Shown piece by piece: positions 43,762-54,538 of a DNA stretch of 64,000 nt. Source of the stretch: Ruminococcus champanellensis 18P13 = JCM 17042. Its GTDB lineage: Bacteria > Bacillota > Clostridia > Oscillospirales > Ruminococcaceae. The notes below the pieces were generated by a model, which had not been told where the DNA came from, searched no databases, and saw only the letters and a list, made by a program, of their open reading frames with translations. The translations under genes were made by a program, and so were the position numbers. Every line of letters starts with the position of its first letter. Within the stretch, counting starts at the first letter, position 1. The stretch is from the NCBI RefSeq assembly GCF_000210095.1, contig NC_021039.1, positions 2,039,477 through 2,103,476 of the forward strand. The letters run 5' to 3'.

Positions 43762-44499
43762 ATGATTATTTTACCAGCAATCGATATCAAGGACGGCAAA
43801 TGTGTCCGGCTCTGGAAGGGGGATTTCCAGACTGCGGAACAAGTGGCAGAAAGCTATATGGACACTGCCCAGGGCTTTGCGGAGGCAGGTGCCCAGTGGA
43901 TCCATATGGTGGATCTGGACGGGGCAAAATCCGCACAGCCGGTCAACGCTGACATTTTCCTGGATGTAGCAAAGCATACGCCGCTGAAGGTGGAGCTCGG
44001 AGGCGGCATCCGTTCTCTGGACACGGTGGAATCTTACCTGTCCGAGGGTATCAGCCGGGTGATTCTTGGATCCATTGCTCTGAAAAACCCCCGGATTGTC
44101 AAGGAAGCGGTGGCAGAATACGGGGATCGAATCGCAGTGGGGATCGATGCCAAAAACGGCAAGGTAGCCGCAGAGGGCTGGCTGGATGCTTCCGATGTGG
44201 ATTACATTGCTCTTGCCCGGGAAATGATCCGTGCCGGAGTGGGTACCTTCATTTTCACGGATATTTCCAAGGACGGCACGCTGTCCGGCGTCAATGCGGA
44301 ACAGCTGTCTGCTTTGGCGGATGCCACCCGTGGGCAGTGTAATATCATTGCCAGCGGCGGTGTGCATACCATTGAGGATATCCGCATTTGCAGGGAGATG
44401 GGGCTGTACGGAACCATCTGCGGCAAGTCCCTGTATAAGGGTACGCTGGATTTGCGGGAAGCCATTGCTGAGGCACAGCCTGAAAATCAAACTAACTGA
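43762..44499 (+). CDS. hisA: Phosphoribosylformimino-5-aminoimidazole carboxamide ribotide isomerase (ProFAR isomerase)
   Basis: A 245-residue TIM-barrel isomerase: [19 protein letters not shown] with catalytic Asp, [34 protein letters not shown]. Homologous to HisF, which follows 14 bp later. Preceded by GGAGAG. Confidence 0.97.
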   Translation: MIILPAIDIKDGKCVRLWKGDFQTAEQVAESYMDTAQGFAEAGAQWIHMVDLDGAKSAQPVNADIFLDVAKHTPLKVELGGGIRSLDTVESYLSEGISRVILGSIALKNPRIVKEAVAEYGDRIAVGIDAKNGKVAAEGWLDASDVDYIALAREMIRAGVGTFIFTDISKDGTLSGVNAEQLSALADATRGQCNIIASGGVHTIEDIRICREMGLYGTICGKSLYKGTLDLREAIAEAQPENQTN

Positions 44500-44513
44500 A
44501 AGGAGTTGCAGGT

Positions 44514-45269
44514 ATGCTTGCAAAACGAATCATCCCCTGCCTGGATGTACGCAACGGCAAGGTGGTCAAGGGCGTGAATTTTCAGGGCATCCAGGACGTA
44601 GGGGATCCGGTGGAGTGTGCAGCGGAATACAACCGGCAGGGTGCTGACGAACTGGTGTTCTATGATATCACCGCTTCCCATGAGGGGCGGGGCGTGATTC
44701 TGGACGTGGTGCGCCGGGCTGCCCAGCAGGTATTCGTCCCTCTCACCGTAGGCGGCGGCATTTCCACCATCGACGACTTCCGGGAGACCCTGCGTGCCGG
44801 TGCAGACAAGGTTTCTATCAACTCCTCCGCCGTAAAAAATCCGAAGCTGATTGCAGAGGCGGCGGATATTTTCGGCAGTCAGTGCGTAGTGGTGGGCGTG
44901 GATGCAAAGCGGAACGGCACTGGCGGCTACACAGTGTATGTAAACGGAGGGCGGATCGATATGCATCTGGATCTGATCCAGTGGGTCAAGGAGATCCAGC
45001 GCCTGGGGGCAGGGGAGATCTGTCTCAACTCCATTGATGCGGACGGCACAAAGGCTGGCTTTGACATCGAGATGCTGAATGCCGTGTGTGATGCGGTCAA
45101 GATCCCGGTGATCGCCAGCGGCGGCTGCGGCAGCCTGTCGGACTTTTCTGATGTGTTTGAACAGACAGGAGCAACCGCTGCCCTGGCGGCTTCCTTGTTC
45201 CATTTCAAGGAGCTGACCGTGCAGCAGGTCAAGACCCATTTAAAGCAGCAGGGCATTGCCGTGCGGTAA
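44514..45269 (+). CDS. hisF: Imidazole glycerol phosphate synthase, cyclase subunit
   Basis: A 251-residue TIM barrel: [23 protein letters not shown] with catalytic Asp, [28 protein letters not shown]. Partner of HisH. Preceded by AAGGAG. Confidence 0.97.
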   Translation: MLAKRIIPCLDVRNGKVVKGVNFQGIQDVGDPVECAAEYNRQGADELVFYDITASHEGRGVILDVVRRAAQQVFVPLTVGGGISTIDDFRETLRAGADKVSINSSAVKNPKLIAEAADIFGSQCVVVGVDAKRNGTGGYTVYVNGGRIDMHLDLIQWVKEIQRLGAGEICLNSIDADGTKAGFDIEMLNAVCDAVKIPVIASGGCGSLSDFSDVFEQTGATAALAASLFHFKELTVQQVKTHLKQQGIAVR

Positions 45270-45279
45270 GGAGAAAGCC

Positions 45280-45612
45280 ATGAATCTGGATCAATATTTT
45301 CAAAAGGCGGAGCTGATCCCTGCCATCGTGTATGAGGCAAGCACCGGGCAGGTTCTGATGCTCGCATATATGAACCGGGAAAGCATGCAAAAGACTCTGG
45401 AAACCGGATATACCTGGTTCTGGAGCCGCTCCCGGCAGGAGCTATGGAACAAGGGGGCGACCTCCGGACATTTGCAGAAGGTGCTGACCATTGACGCAGA
45501 CTGCGACAATGATACCCTGCTTGTCACGGTGGAGCAAACCGGTGCTGCATGTCATACCGGGCATCACAGCTGCTTCTACACAAGAATTTATGAAAGACAG
45601 ACGGAGGAATGA
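45280..45612 (+). CDS. hisI: Phosphoribosyl-AMP cyclohydrolase
   Basis: A 110-residue single-function cyclohydrolase with zinc and magnesium ligands in [11 protein letters not shown] and [29 protein letters not shown] is the family core. ATG 45280 follows AAGGAG. Separate from hisE rather than fused, as in many clostridia. Confidence 0.96.
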   Translation: MNLDQYFQKAELIPAIVYEASTGQVLMLAYMNRESMQKTLETGYTWFWSRSRQELWNKGATSGHLQKVLTIDADCDNDTLLVTVEQTGAACHTGHHSCFYTRIYERQTEE

Positions 45613-45615
45613 ACC

Positions 45616-45975
45616 ATGTCCAATAACGTATTAGAGGATCTGTATCAGGTGGTACTGGACCGGAAGGCCCAGTATGCGTCCAGCGGCGAATCCGCTGATG
45701 AGATCAAAAAGAAGTCCTACACCTGTTATCTGTTTTCCCAGGGAGAGAACAAGATCCTGAAAAAATGCGGCGAGGAATGTACCGAAATGGTGATCGCCGC
45801 AAAGAATCATGACAACAACGAGCTGAAGAATGAAATTTCCGACCTGCTGTATCATATTATGGTACTGTGCGCTGAGGAAAACCTGCCCTTTTCAGAGGTG
45901 GAAGCAGTCCTGGAGGAGCGCAGCAAGAAGATCGGCAATCTGAAGGTATTCAAGCAGGTAGATCACGAAACCTGA
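45616..45975 (+). CDS. hisE: Phosphoribosyl-ATP pyrophosphatase
   Basis: A 119-residue MazG-like helical enzyme: SYTCYLFSQGENKILKKCGEECTEMVIAAK and NEISDLLYHIMVL contain the metal-binding EExxE/ExxD residues. It starts 3 bp after hisI and is the last gene of the operon; no clear terminator follows. Confidence 0.96.
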   Translation: MSNNVLEDLYQVVLDRKAQYASSGESADEIKKKSYTCYLFSQGENKILKKCGEECTEMVIAAKNHDNNELKNEISDLLYHIMVLCAEENLPFSEVEAVLEERSKKIGNLKVFKQVDHET

Positions 45976-46061
45976 TCCAGTCACATTTCCCCCTTCTGGC
46001 GAATATGATGTACAGAAGTACAATTTCTGCGCTTCAAAAAGCAATGTGAAGGAGGAAGGTT

Positions 46062-46811
46062 ATGAGCGAATGTTTGCATTCGGACTGCCCCCAGGACGCT
46101 GTCCCGGTAAAGGTTAACCGTGTGTTTGACAGTTGCAGCGATAAGGACTGTCTCACCGGCGTGGTAGTCAGACTGGAGGGCTGTGAGCTGCCGCCCCATT
46201 GTGCATTTGTAAAGACCAAGTGTGTATCCATCCGGGATGTGTGCATTTCCGTGGAGCCGGTTCCGTTCAATCGGGGATTCTACTCCATTGATCTGACCTA
46301 TACATTTGACGTGGATCTGCTGGTCAGCGACCGGGCATGCGAACCGGGCATGCCTCTGCGGGGCACCGCCACCGCAACCAAAACCTGCATACTCTACGGC
46401 AGTGAATCTGCTACCAAGACCTTTACCAGTTCCGGGGAATCCACCGGACATACCAATTCCTGCTGCAACATCGTGAATCTGCCTGTGGCATCCGTCCAGG
46501 TGGTAGATCCGGTGGTGCTGGAGGCAAAGATCGGCAGGGGACACTGCAAGTGTGCATCCGGGGAAACGGATATGCCCAACCGTGCGGTGATCCTCACACT
46601 GGGTCTGTTCTCTATCGTGGAGCTGTCCCGACCGGTGACTGTACTGATTCCCACCTATCCCTATACCGTACCGGCAAAGGCATGCTGTGCCAACAACGAC
46701 AGCCCCTGCGAGGTATTCAGCCGGCTTCAGTTCCCGACAGAGGAGTTTTCTCCCATTCCCCTTGAAGCATCCGGGAACCAGGAAGGCTGTGGCTGCGGCT
46801 GTGACGAGTAA
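46062..46811 (+). CDS. Cysteine-rich conserved protein, possible spore-surface protein
   Basis: A 249-residue protein with 20 cysteines, spaced through the chain and ending GCGCGCDE. AGGAGGAAGG gives a strong ribosome site. There is no signal peptide or membrane helix. Motifs such as VFDSCSDKDCL, SVEPVPFNRGFYSIDLTYTF and CILYGSES are features I recognise from a clostridial family of unknown function. High Cys and lack of secretion signal would fit a cross-linked spore-coat component; the neighbour yunB is a sporulation gene. The role is inference. Confidence 0.7.
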   Translation: MSECLHSDCPQDAVPVKVNRVFDSCSDKDCLTGVVVRLEGCELPPHCAFVKTKCVSIRDVCISVEPVPFNRGFYSIDLTYTFDVDLLVSDRACEPGMPLRGTATATKTCILYGSESATKTFTSSGESTGHTNSCCNIVNLPVASVQVVDPVVLEAKIGRGHCKCASGETDMPNRAVILTLGLFSIVELSRPVTVLIPTYPYTVPAKACCANNDSPCEVFSRLQFPTEEFSPIPLEASGNQEGCGCGCDE

Positions 46812-46812
46812 T

Positions 46813-46844
46813 GAAAACAGGGCGGCTGTCAGTCGCCCGTTTTC
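46813..46844 (+). terminator. Terminator after the Cys-rich gene
   Basis: GAAAACAGGGCG (46813-46824) pairs with CGCCCGTTTTC (46834-46844) with one bulge; only a short T-run, so termination may be partial. Confidence 0.6.
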
Positions 46845-46860
46845 CGGTTAAGGAGTTGCT

Positions 46861-49484
<2,624 letters not shown>

Positions 49485-49485
49485 A

Positions 49486-49521
49486 AGAGCACCCCTGGAT
49501 GATACATCCAGGGGTGCTTTC
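49486..49521. terminator. Strong bidirectional terminator between ligA and the minus-strand trio
   Basis: Perfect 13-bp stem GCACCCCTGGATG / CATCCAGGGGTGC (49490-49518) with 3-nt loop and A/T flanks on both sides. Confidence 0.85.
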
Positions 49522-49966
49522 AATCTATCATGGGAATAACCAGAACATCCTTTGTGGTGGTTTGCAAAAGCTGCGGAACGGTCTGGGGCGGTGCTGTGGT
49601 AACGGTTTCAGAAACAGCAGGCTCCGTGCCGTCCGGTATATCGGTCTCTGCACCTGGCACATCTGTACCGGACACTACCTGGGTTTCTGTGGTGTCTCCG
49701 GTTTGCAGCGGAATAGGATTGCCGTTTTCATCTGTTACAAGATTCCCGTTTTCGTCCGTCATCATAGGCTCTGGCATGGTGGTCTGGGGCTGTTGCTCCT
49801 CGATCACATCCCAGATGCTTTTTGTAACTGCGGGTATGGTTTCCATCGAATCCGCCTTGGAGGAGGATGCATTCTTCTGATCATTGAGCCGGCTCAGCGT
49901 GATCCCCAGGATCCCCAGCAGCAGAACCAGAAAAATTGCAATGGCAGCATAAACTATATTTTTCAA
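49520..49966 (-). CDS. Membrane-anchored Pro/Thr-rich protein, unknown
   Basis: A 148-residue protein: one helix at 4-24 close to the start, then an extracytoplasmic low-complexity region rich in Thr, Glu, Pro and Asp, with a tandem DENGN repeat (MTDENGNLVTDENGNPIP). It may be a cell-wall-spanning stalk. Last gene of the minus-strand trio, 9 bp after the recombinase gene. No family recognised. Confidence 0.7.
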   Translation of the reverse strand: MKNIVYAAIAIFLVLLLGILGITLSRLNDQKNASSSKADSMETIPAVTKSIWDVIEEQQPQTTMPEPMMTDENGNLVTDENGNPIPLQTGDTTETQVVSGTDVPGAETDIPDGTEPAVSETVTTAPPQTVPQLLQTTTKDVLVIPMID

Positions 49967-49975
49967 ATCGTACTC

Positions 49976-50971
49976 CTATTCCTTGGGCGGTTTGCCCTTG
50001 TATGGATTCTTCACGTTAGCAAGGGGATTGTGTTCAATGGCGTCCTGCCGCTGTTCATCGGACAGGTGGGTGTAGATCTCGGTGGTGACGATGCTCTTAT
50101 GTCCCAGGATCTCCTTTAGGGTCAGCGTATCCACATTTCCGTGCTGGTACATCAAAGTGGCTGCCGTATGCCGCAGCTTATGCGTGGACAGCCCTTTCCC
50201 TCCAAGATCCGCATTTTTCAGCACGCTTTCTACGATCTGCTGTACACGGCGGCGACTGATGCGCCGGTTGTTCCGACTCAAAAACAGAGCGTTTGGCTCG
50301 GTGGGAGGATTCTTCCGGGTTTGCAGATATTCAGTGATCGCCGACAGGCAGGCGTCATTCAGATAGATCATTCGTTCCTTATTGCCCTTGCCCAGTATCC
50401 GAAGCCGACGTTCGTACATATCCACGTCCTGCACGTTGATTCCCACCAGTTCACTGAGCCGGATGCCGCAGTTGAGAAACAGCACCAGTATGCAGTAATC
50501 CCTCTGTGGGTGATCGGATTCCACGGAGGACAGCATCCGCAGGCTTTCCTCCAGGGACAGGAACTTGGGCAGACTGTGTTTGACGCCGGGCAGCTCCAGA
50601 TGCTCCGCCGGGTTCTTCTCCAGCAAGGTCATGTTATAGGTCAGGTAGGAGAAAAAGCCCTTGACTGCGGAGGTTTTGCGGCTTCTGGCACGATCCCGGT
50701 TTTGCCGGTCATCCTGTAAGTAGTACTCAAACTGGTAAATATCCTGCAATGTGACCTGCCGCAGCAGGGTGATGTCCACATCCCGGATGTCCATGTCTTC
50801 CACAGCCGGTTGGTTGTGCTCGGTTTTCATAAATTTGATATACTTGAGGAACAAACGAAGATCCAGGTTATACTCCGCCACCGTCCGGGGTGAACGTCCC
50901 TTGACGATGCTTAGAAAAATCAGATAATCGTTCAGGATCTCCGGATTGTCCGGAGATTTGGCTTGTTGCAT
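49976..50971 (-). CDS. Tyrosine recombinase of the XerC/XerD type
   Basis: A 331-residue phage-integrase-family recombinase with SAM-like core-binding N-terminal part (ILNDYLIFLSIVKGRSPRTVAEY) and complete catalytic residues: Arg in NCGIRLSELVG, HKLRHTAATLM, LGHKSIVTTEIYTHL with the Tyr nucleophile. Size and lack of nearby att sites fit a chromosome-dimer resolvase or a chromosomal XerC/D paralogue rather than a phage integrase. Its start is 2 bp after the stop of the VanY-like gene. Confidence 0.9.
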   Translation of the reverse strand: MQQAKSPDNPEILNDYLIFLSIVKGRSPRTVAEYNLDLRLFLKYIKFMKTEHNQPAVEDMDIRDVDITLLRQVTLQDIYQFEYYLQDDRQNRDRARSRKTSAVKGFFSYLTYNMTLLEKNPAEHLELPGVKHSLPKFLSLEESLRMLSSVESDHPQRDYCILVLFLNCGIRLSELVGINVQDVDMYERRLRILGKGNKERMIYLNDACLSAITEYLQTRKNPPTEPNALFLSRNNRRISRRRVQQIVESVLKNADLGGKGLSTHKLRHTAATLMYQHGNVDTLTLKEILGHKSIVTTEIYTHLSDEQRQDAIEHNPLANVKNPYKGKPPKE

Positions 50972-50973
50972 GC

Positions 50974-51972
50974 TTAACTCATCTCCACTGTAACGATAAA
51001 CCCGTCCATGTTATTGCCGGAAATGCTGTATTCCTTATCAGTGGGAACAGAAACATCCGTACTGCCGGATTTTGCTGCGGGTACATAGTAAATGCGGTAG
51101 CTTTTCCCGCCTGTTTCATAATCCAGAGGCTGCTGAAGGGTATAGCTCTTGAGCTGTTCCAGATATTCCTCCAGGCACAGACTGTTTTCCGTCATGTATG
51201 CCGCATGGGGAACGCCCACATAGCGGAATTTATAGGTACTGCCCTTTGTGCCGGTCACAGAGTCTTTATCCTCCGGATAGCGCAGGATAAACCCATATGC
51301 AGGCATGTTATCAGAGATCCACTTGTAATCCCCCTCCGGCTTATAGTAATAGGAACTCTTGCCCTTGGGGAAAATGCCCAGATTAAAATTCAGTCCTGTG
51401 TGGTATTCCGTATAGCCGGCGGCAACATCGCTGCTCTTGGATTTATTCATGCTTTCCTGGGCTGCCTTGCTGCGGTAACCGGAGATCACCATAATATCCA
51501 CGTTGTGTGTGCTGTTGTAGTAACCCTCCATCAGCGCATTGAACTGCTCGATTACCCGCTTGTCCAAAAGCGTATCCCAGTCCTTAGCCTGGTAGGTGGA
51601 CAGCTTATTCTGGTAGATGGATACCAGGTTGTCCTCATTATCCGGGAAGTGGTATTCATGATCCTTGTTGACCACAACCAGATCACCGGTATAAACCGCT
51701 TCTGCATCCATCGCCGCAGTCTTATATCCAGTCGGATCCACCGATGCTGTGGAATCCGTTCCGGAAGGATCGGTGCTGCCCGGGGTGCCGGAAGCCGGAT
51801 CTGTGGAGACAACGGAGTTGTCTTTGCCGGAGCTGCTGTCTCCGGTAGAATTGTCACCGCCGCAGGAAGTGATACAGGAAACCAGCAGTACGATCAGAAT
51901 GATAAAAATCACAGCAACAGCAATGATCCGGTCGTATCGGACAACGGTTTTTCTCTTATTTGTCTGTGCCAT
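50974..51972 (-). CDS. VanY-like (peptidase M15B) membrane protein lacking zinc ligands
   Basis: A 332-residue protein with one membrane helix (15-37), a Ser/Thr/Asp-rich linker (39-80) and a VanY/DacB-like domain from about 105. The substrate motif SGYRSKAAQ (Arg167) is retained. In active M15B peptidases the zinc is held by His and Asp in SEHQTGLAxD and by His in EPWHFR. Here these read TEYHTGLNFN (Tyr190, Asn197) and STYKFR (Lys248; the catalytic Glu is Ser245). The fold is kept, RYVGVPHA follows, but the site should not bind zinc. It may bind cell-wall peptides without cleaving them. Confidence 0.82.
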   Translation of the reverse strand: MAQTNKRKTVVRYDRIIAVAVIFIILIVLLVSCITSCGGDNSTGDSSSGKDNSVVSTDPASGTPGSTDPSGTDSTASVDPTGYKTAAMDAEAVYTGDLVVVNKDHEYHFPDNEDNLVSIYQNKLSTYQAKDWDTLLDKRVIEQFNALMEGYYNSTHNVDIMVISGYRSKAAQESMNKSKSSDVAAGYTEYHTGLNFNLGIFPKGKSSYYYKPEGDYKWISDNMPAYGFILRYPEDKDSVTGTKGSTYKFRYVGVPHAAYMTENSLCLEEYLEQLKSYTLQQPLDYETGGKSYRIYYVPAAKSGSTDVSVPTDKEYSISGNNMDGFIVTVEMS

Positions 51973-52007
51973 AGTAACAGTCCTTTCCGTGCATAATATT
52001 CTTATTT

Positions 52008-52036
52008 ATCATAACATATTCTGCGGGAAAAGTAAA
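52008..52036 (-). promoter_or_regulatory. SigA promoter for the VanY-like/recombinase/anchored-protein genes
   Basis: Minus strand TTTACT (52031-52036), 17-bp spacer, TATGAT (52008-52013). Confidence 0.65.
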
Positions 52037-52060
52037 CAGTTTTTTGTGTGAATTCCGACA

Positions 52061-52089
52061 TTGCGGAATCAGGGCTTCTGTGGTATACT
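52061..52089 (+). promoter_or_regulatory. SigA promoter for the dipeptidase operon
   Basis: TTGCGG (52061-52066), 17-bp spacer, TATACT (52084-52089); start codon 33 bp further. Confidence 0.68.
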
Positions 52090-52122
52090 GGAAATGTAAT
52101 GTTCAGAAAGGGGAGAACAGAT

Positions 52123-53544
52123 ATGGAAGAATCCGTTGCACTGCGATCCTATTTTCAAGCGCATAAGCAGGAAATGATCGATACCCTGGCGGCCTGGGTG
52201 GCTGTCCCCAGCGTCCGTGGAGATGCCAAACCCGGCATGCCGTATGGAGCAGAACCGGCCCGGATGCTTAAGCTCGCCCTGGAGCAATGTGCCGCCCTGG
52301 GATTTCAAACAGAATCTGTGGCGAACTGTATGGGCAGTGTGGAGCTAAATGATCTGCCTGCCGCACTGGCTGTACTGTGTCATCTGGATGTGGTACCGGC
52401 AGGGGAGGGCTGGAGTCAGGATCCCTTTGTGCTGATCTATCGGCAGGATACGGATCGGCTCTATGGCAGAGGAGCCATTGATAACAAGGGTCCTGCGGTT
52501 GCTGCTTTGTATGCTATGCGTGCCATCCGGGAGCTGCACATTCCGATGAAGCATGGAGTACGGCTGCTTTTGGGGACGGATGAAGAAAACGGCTCCTCCG
52601 ATCTGACTGCCTATTTGCAGCAGCGCACCATGCCGCCCATGGTGTTTACGCCGGACGGAGACTATCCGGTCATCAACATTGAAAAGGGCATGCTCCGGCT
52701 GACCCTGACCGCAGACATGAAGCCGGTAGAATCCGGCTGCCGGGTCGAAGCTATGGAGGGCGGTACTGTGGTAAACGGAGTACCTGCCTGTGCAAGTGCC
52801 AGGATCCGGGATTGCAGCAGACAACAGCTGGAGTCCTTGTGCAAACAGCTGCCGGAGGGGATCCGGGCTGACCTGTCCGAAACGGATGGTTGTTGCTGTG
52901 TGACCCTACAGGGACTCAGCGCACACGCCTCCAAGCCGGAGTTGGGAAAGAATGCCCTGACCGCTTTGCTGGATCTGCTGGTGCAGCTGCCCCTGCCGGA
53001 TGAACAGCATGCCCTGCTGAATGTCCTCCACGCAGCGTACCCATATGGAGACACGGATGGTACGGCTCTGGGCATCGGCTGCCGGGATGAAAAATCCGGT
53101 GCACTGACCCATGTATTAAGTCTGCTGACCTATCAGAAGGGCAGGCTGACTGCCTGGGTGGATCTGCGATATCCCCTTTGCGGAGATGGGGAAGCCATCA
53201 TTGCCAGGATCACAGAGGTACTGCAGTCCGGCGGTATTTCCACACAGTTGCAGATGCACCACAAGCCCCATGAAACGCCGGAGAGCAGTCCTTTTGTACG
53301 GACTTTGCTGGATGTGTATGCCCAAAGCACCGGGCAGCAGGCACATGCACTTGCCATCGGAGGCGGTACTTATGTACACGACATTCCCGGCGGTGTGGCA
53401 TTCGGCGCAGAATTTCCCGGAGAGGAAAATCAGATGCACGGGGGCGATGAGTCCATCCGGGTTGAGAGCTTTCTGAAAATTGCAGAATTGACCGCCCTTG
53501 CCATGATCCGGCTTTGCGGCGATGCCTCGGAGGAAATGCTATGA
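52123..53544 (+). CDS. pepV: PepV-like M20 dipeptidase
   Basis: A 473-residue M20 metallopeptidase of the PepV subfamily, hydrolysing dipeptides in the cytosol. First zinc motif CHLDVVPAGEGW, bridging Asp in GRGAIDNKGP, Glu pair DEENGSSD and the terminal His in ENQMHGGDESIRV. ATG 52123 follows GGGGAGA. It overlaps the next flavoprotein gene by 4 bp. Confidence 0.92.
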   Translation: MEESVALRSYFQAHKQEMIDTLAAWVAVPSVRGDAKPGMPYGAEPARMLKLALEQCAALGFQTESVANCMGSVELNDLPAALAVLCHLDVVPAGEGWSQDPFVLIYRQDTDRLYGRGAIDNKGPAVAALYAMRAIRELHIPMKHGVRLLLGTDEENGSSDLTAYLQQRTMPPMVFTPDGDYPVINIEKGMLRLTLTADMKPVESGCRVEAMEGGTVVNGVPACASARIRDCSRQQLESLCKQLPEGIRADLSETDGCCCVTLQGLSAHASKPELGKNALTALLDLLVQLPLPDEQHALLNVLHAAYPYGDTDGTALGIGCRDEKSGALTHVLSLLTYQKGRLTAWVDLRYPLCGDGEAIIARITEVLQSGGISTQLQMHHKPHETPESSPFVRTLLDVYAQSTGQQAHALAIGGGTYVHDIPGGVAFGAEFPGEENQMHGGDESIRVESFLKIAELTALAMIRLCGDASEEML

Positions 53545-54137
53545 GCAGGATCGTAATTCTTACCGGCAGTATGCGACGGGGTGGGAATACGGACCTGCTG
53601 GCGGAGGCATTTGCCCGAGGTGCCAGCCTGCACAACCAGGTGGAAATCCTCTCCGTTGCAGATTATCCGGTACACCCCTGCCTGGGATGTAATGCCTGCA
53701 TGCAGCGGCAAGGGCATACCTGCGTCCAGCAGGATGCCATGCAGGAAATCTACCCCAAGCTCCGGGATGCGGATGTGCTGGTGCTGGCATCCCCCGTATA
53801 CTTTTACGGCATCAGTGCTCAGCTGAAAGCCATCATCGACCGGCTCCACACGCCCATGCGAGATTCCTTCCGGATCCGTCGAACGGCTTTGCTGCTGGTG
53901 GGTGCAGCCAGCTTGCCGGAGCTGTTTGATGCGATCCTGACAGAATACAATCTTGCATGCCGTTTCTTTCATCTGGAGCATGCTGGACAGGTACTGGTGC
54001 GGGGTGTCAAGGAAAAAGGAGATGTCCGGGCAGGGGATGCCTTGCAGCAGGCTTATGACCTGGGTGCATCCATCGCTGAACCTGCACTGAATCTTGCAAA
54101 AGCCAGAAGACTGTGTTATACTAATAAAATAAAGTGA
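53541..54137 (+). CDS. NADPH-dependent FMN reductase-like flavoprotein
   Basis: A 198-residue flavodoxin-fold protein. FMN phosphate loop GSMRRGGNTDLL, the clostridial CLGCNACMQRQGHTC cysteine motif (about 49-63) seen in iron-sulfur flavoproteins, and SPVYFYGISAQLKAIIDR. The compact C-x2-C-x3-C spacing could hold an [4Fe-4S] cluster. Starts in the pepV stop codon (ATGA). Confidence 0.88.
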   Translation: MSRIVILTGSMRRGGNTDLLAEAFARGASLHNQVEILSVADYPVHPCLGCNACMQRQGHTCVQQDAMQEIYPKLRDADVLVLASPVYFYGISAQLKAIIDRLHTPMRDSFRIRRTALLLVGAASLPELFDAILTEYNLACRFFHLEHAGQVLVRGVKEKGDVRAGDALQQAYDLGASIAEPALNLAKARRLCYTNKIK

Positions 54138-54166
54138 CGAGGTATCCGTCAGAAAGGAAGATGTAT

Positions 54167-54508
54167 ATGCCTTATATCGATCTGAAAACAAATGTGACAG
54201 TTTCCGAGGAAAAGAAAACTGCGCTCAAATCTGCTCTGGGGCAGGCAATCACCCTGCTGCCCGGCAAAAGCGAACAGTGGCTCATGGTGGGCATCCAGCC
54301 CGATTACAGCTTATGGTTTCAGGGTAGTGATGCACCCGCAGCCATGATCCATGTGGAAGTGCTGGGTGCTCCCAACCCGTCTGCATACGAGAATATGTCG
54401 GCGAAGCTATGTGAAATCTGCGCCGCTGAACTGCGCATTCCCCAGAATCGGGTCTATGTTTGCTACAGCGAAACAGCAAACTGGGGCTGGAACGGCTCGA
54501 ATTTCTAA
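54167..54508 (+). CDS. MIF-like tautomerase
   Basis: A 113-residue protein of the macrophage migration inhibitory factor family. The start at ATG 54167 places Pro directly after Met (MPYIDLKTN), as required for the catalytic N-terminal proline. Also conserved are a Lys near residue 33, the central SEQWLMVGI strand and the C-terminal SETANWGWNGSNF. MIF homologues have phenylpyruvate/dopachrome tautomerase activity; bacterial roles are mostly unknown. It follows the flavoprotein by 29 bp. Confidence 0.88.
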   Translation: MPYIDLKTNVTVSEEKKTALKSALGQAITLLPGKSEQWLMVGIQPDYSLWFQGSDAPAAMIHVEVLGAPNPSAYENMSAKLCEICAAELRIPQNRVYVCYSETANWGWNGSNF

Positions 54509-54538
54509 ACCTGACAACCGAAAGGGAGGATATTGACC

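Noticed and set aside
49976..50971. Tyrosine recombinase as the integrase of the element at 59 kb
   Set aside because: It lies 8 kb away on the chromosomal side of the tRNA fragment, within an unrelated operon, and is XerC/D-like in size and motifs.
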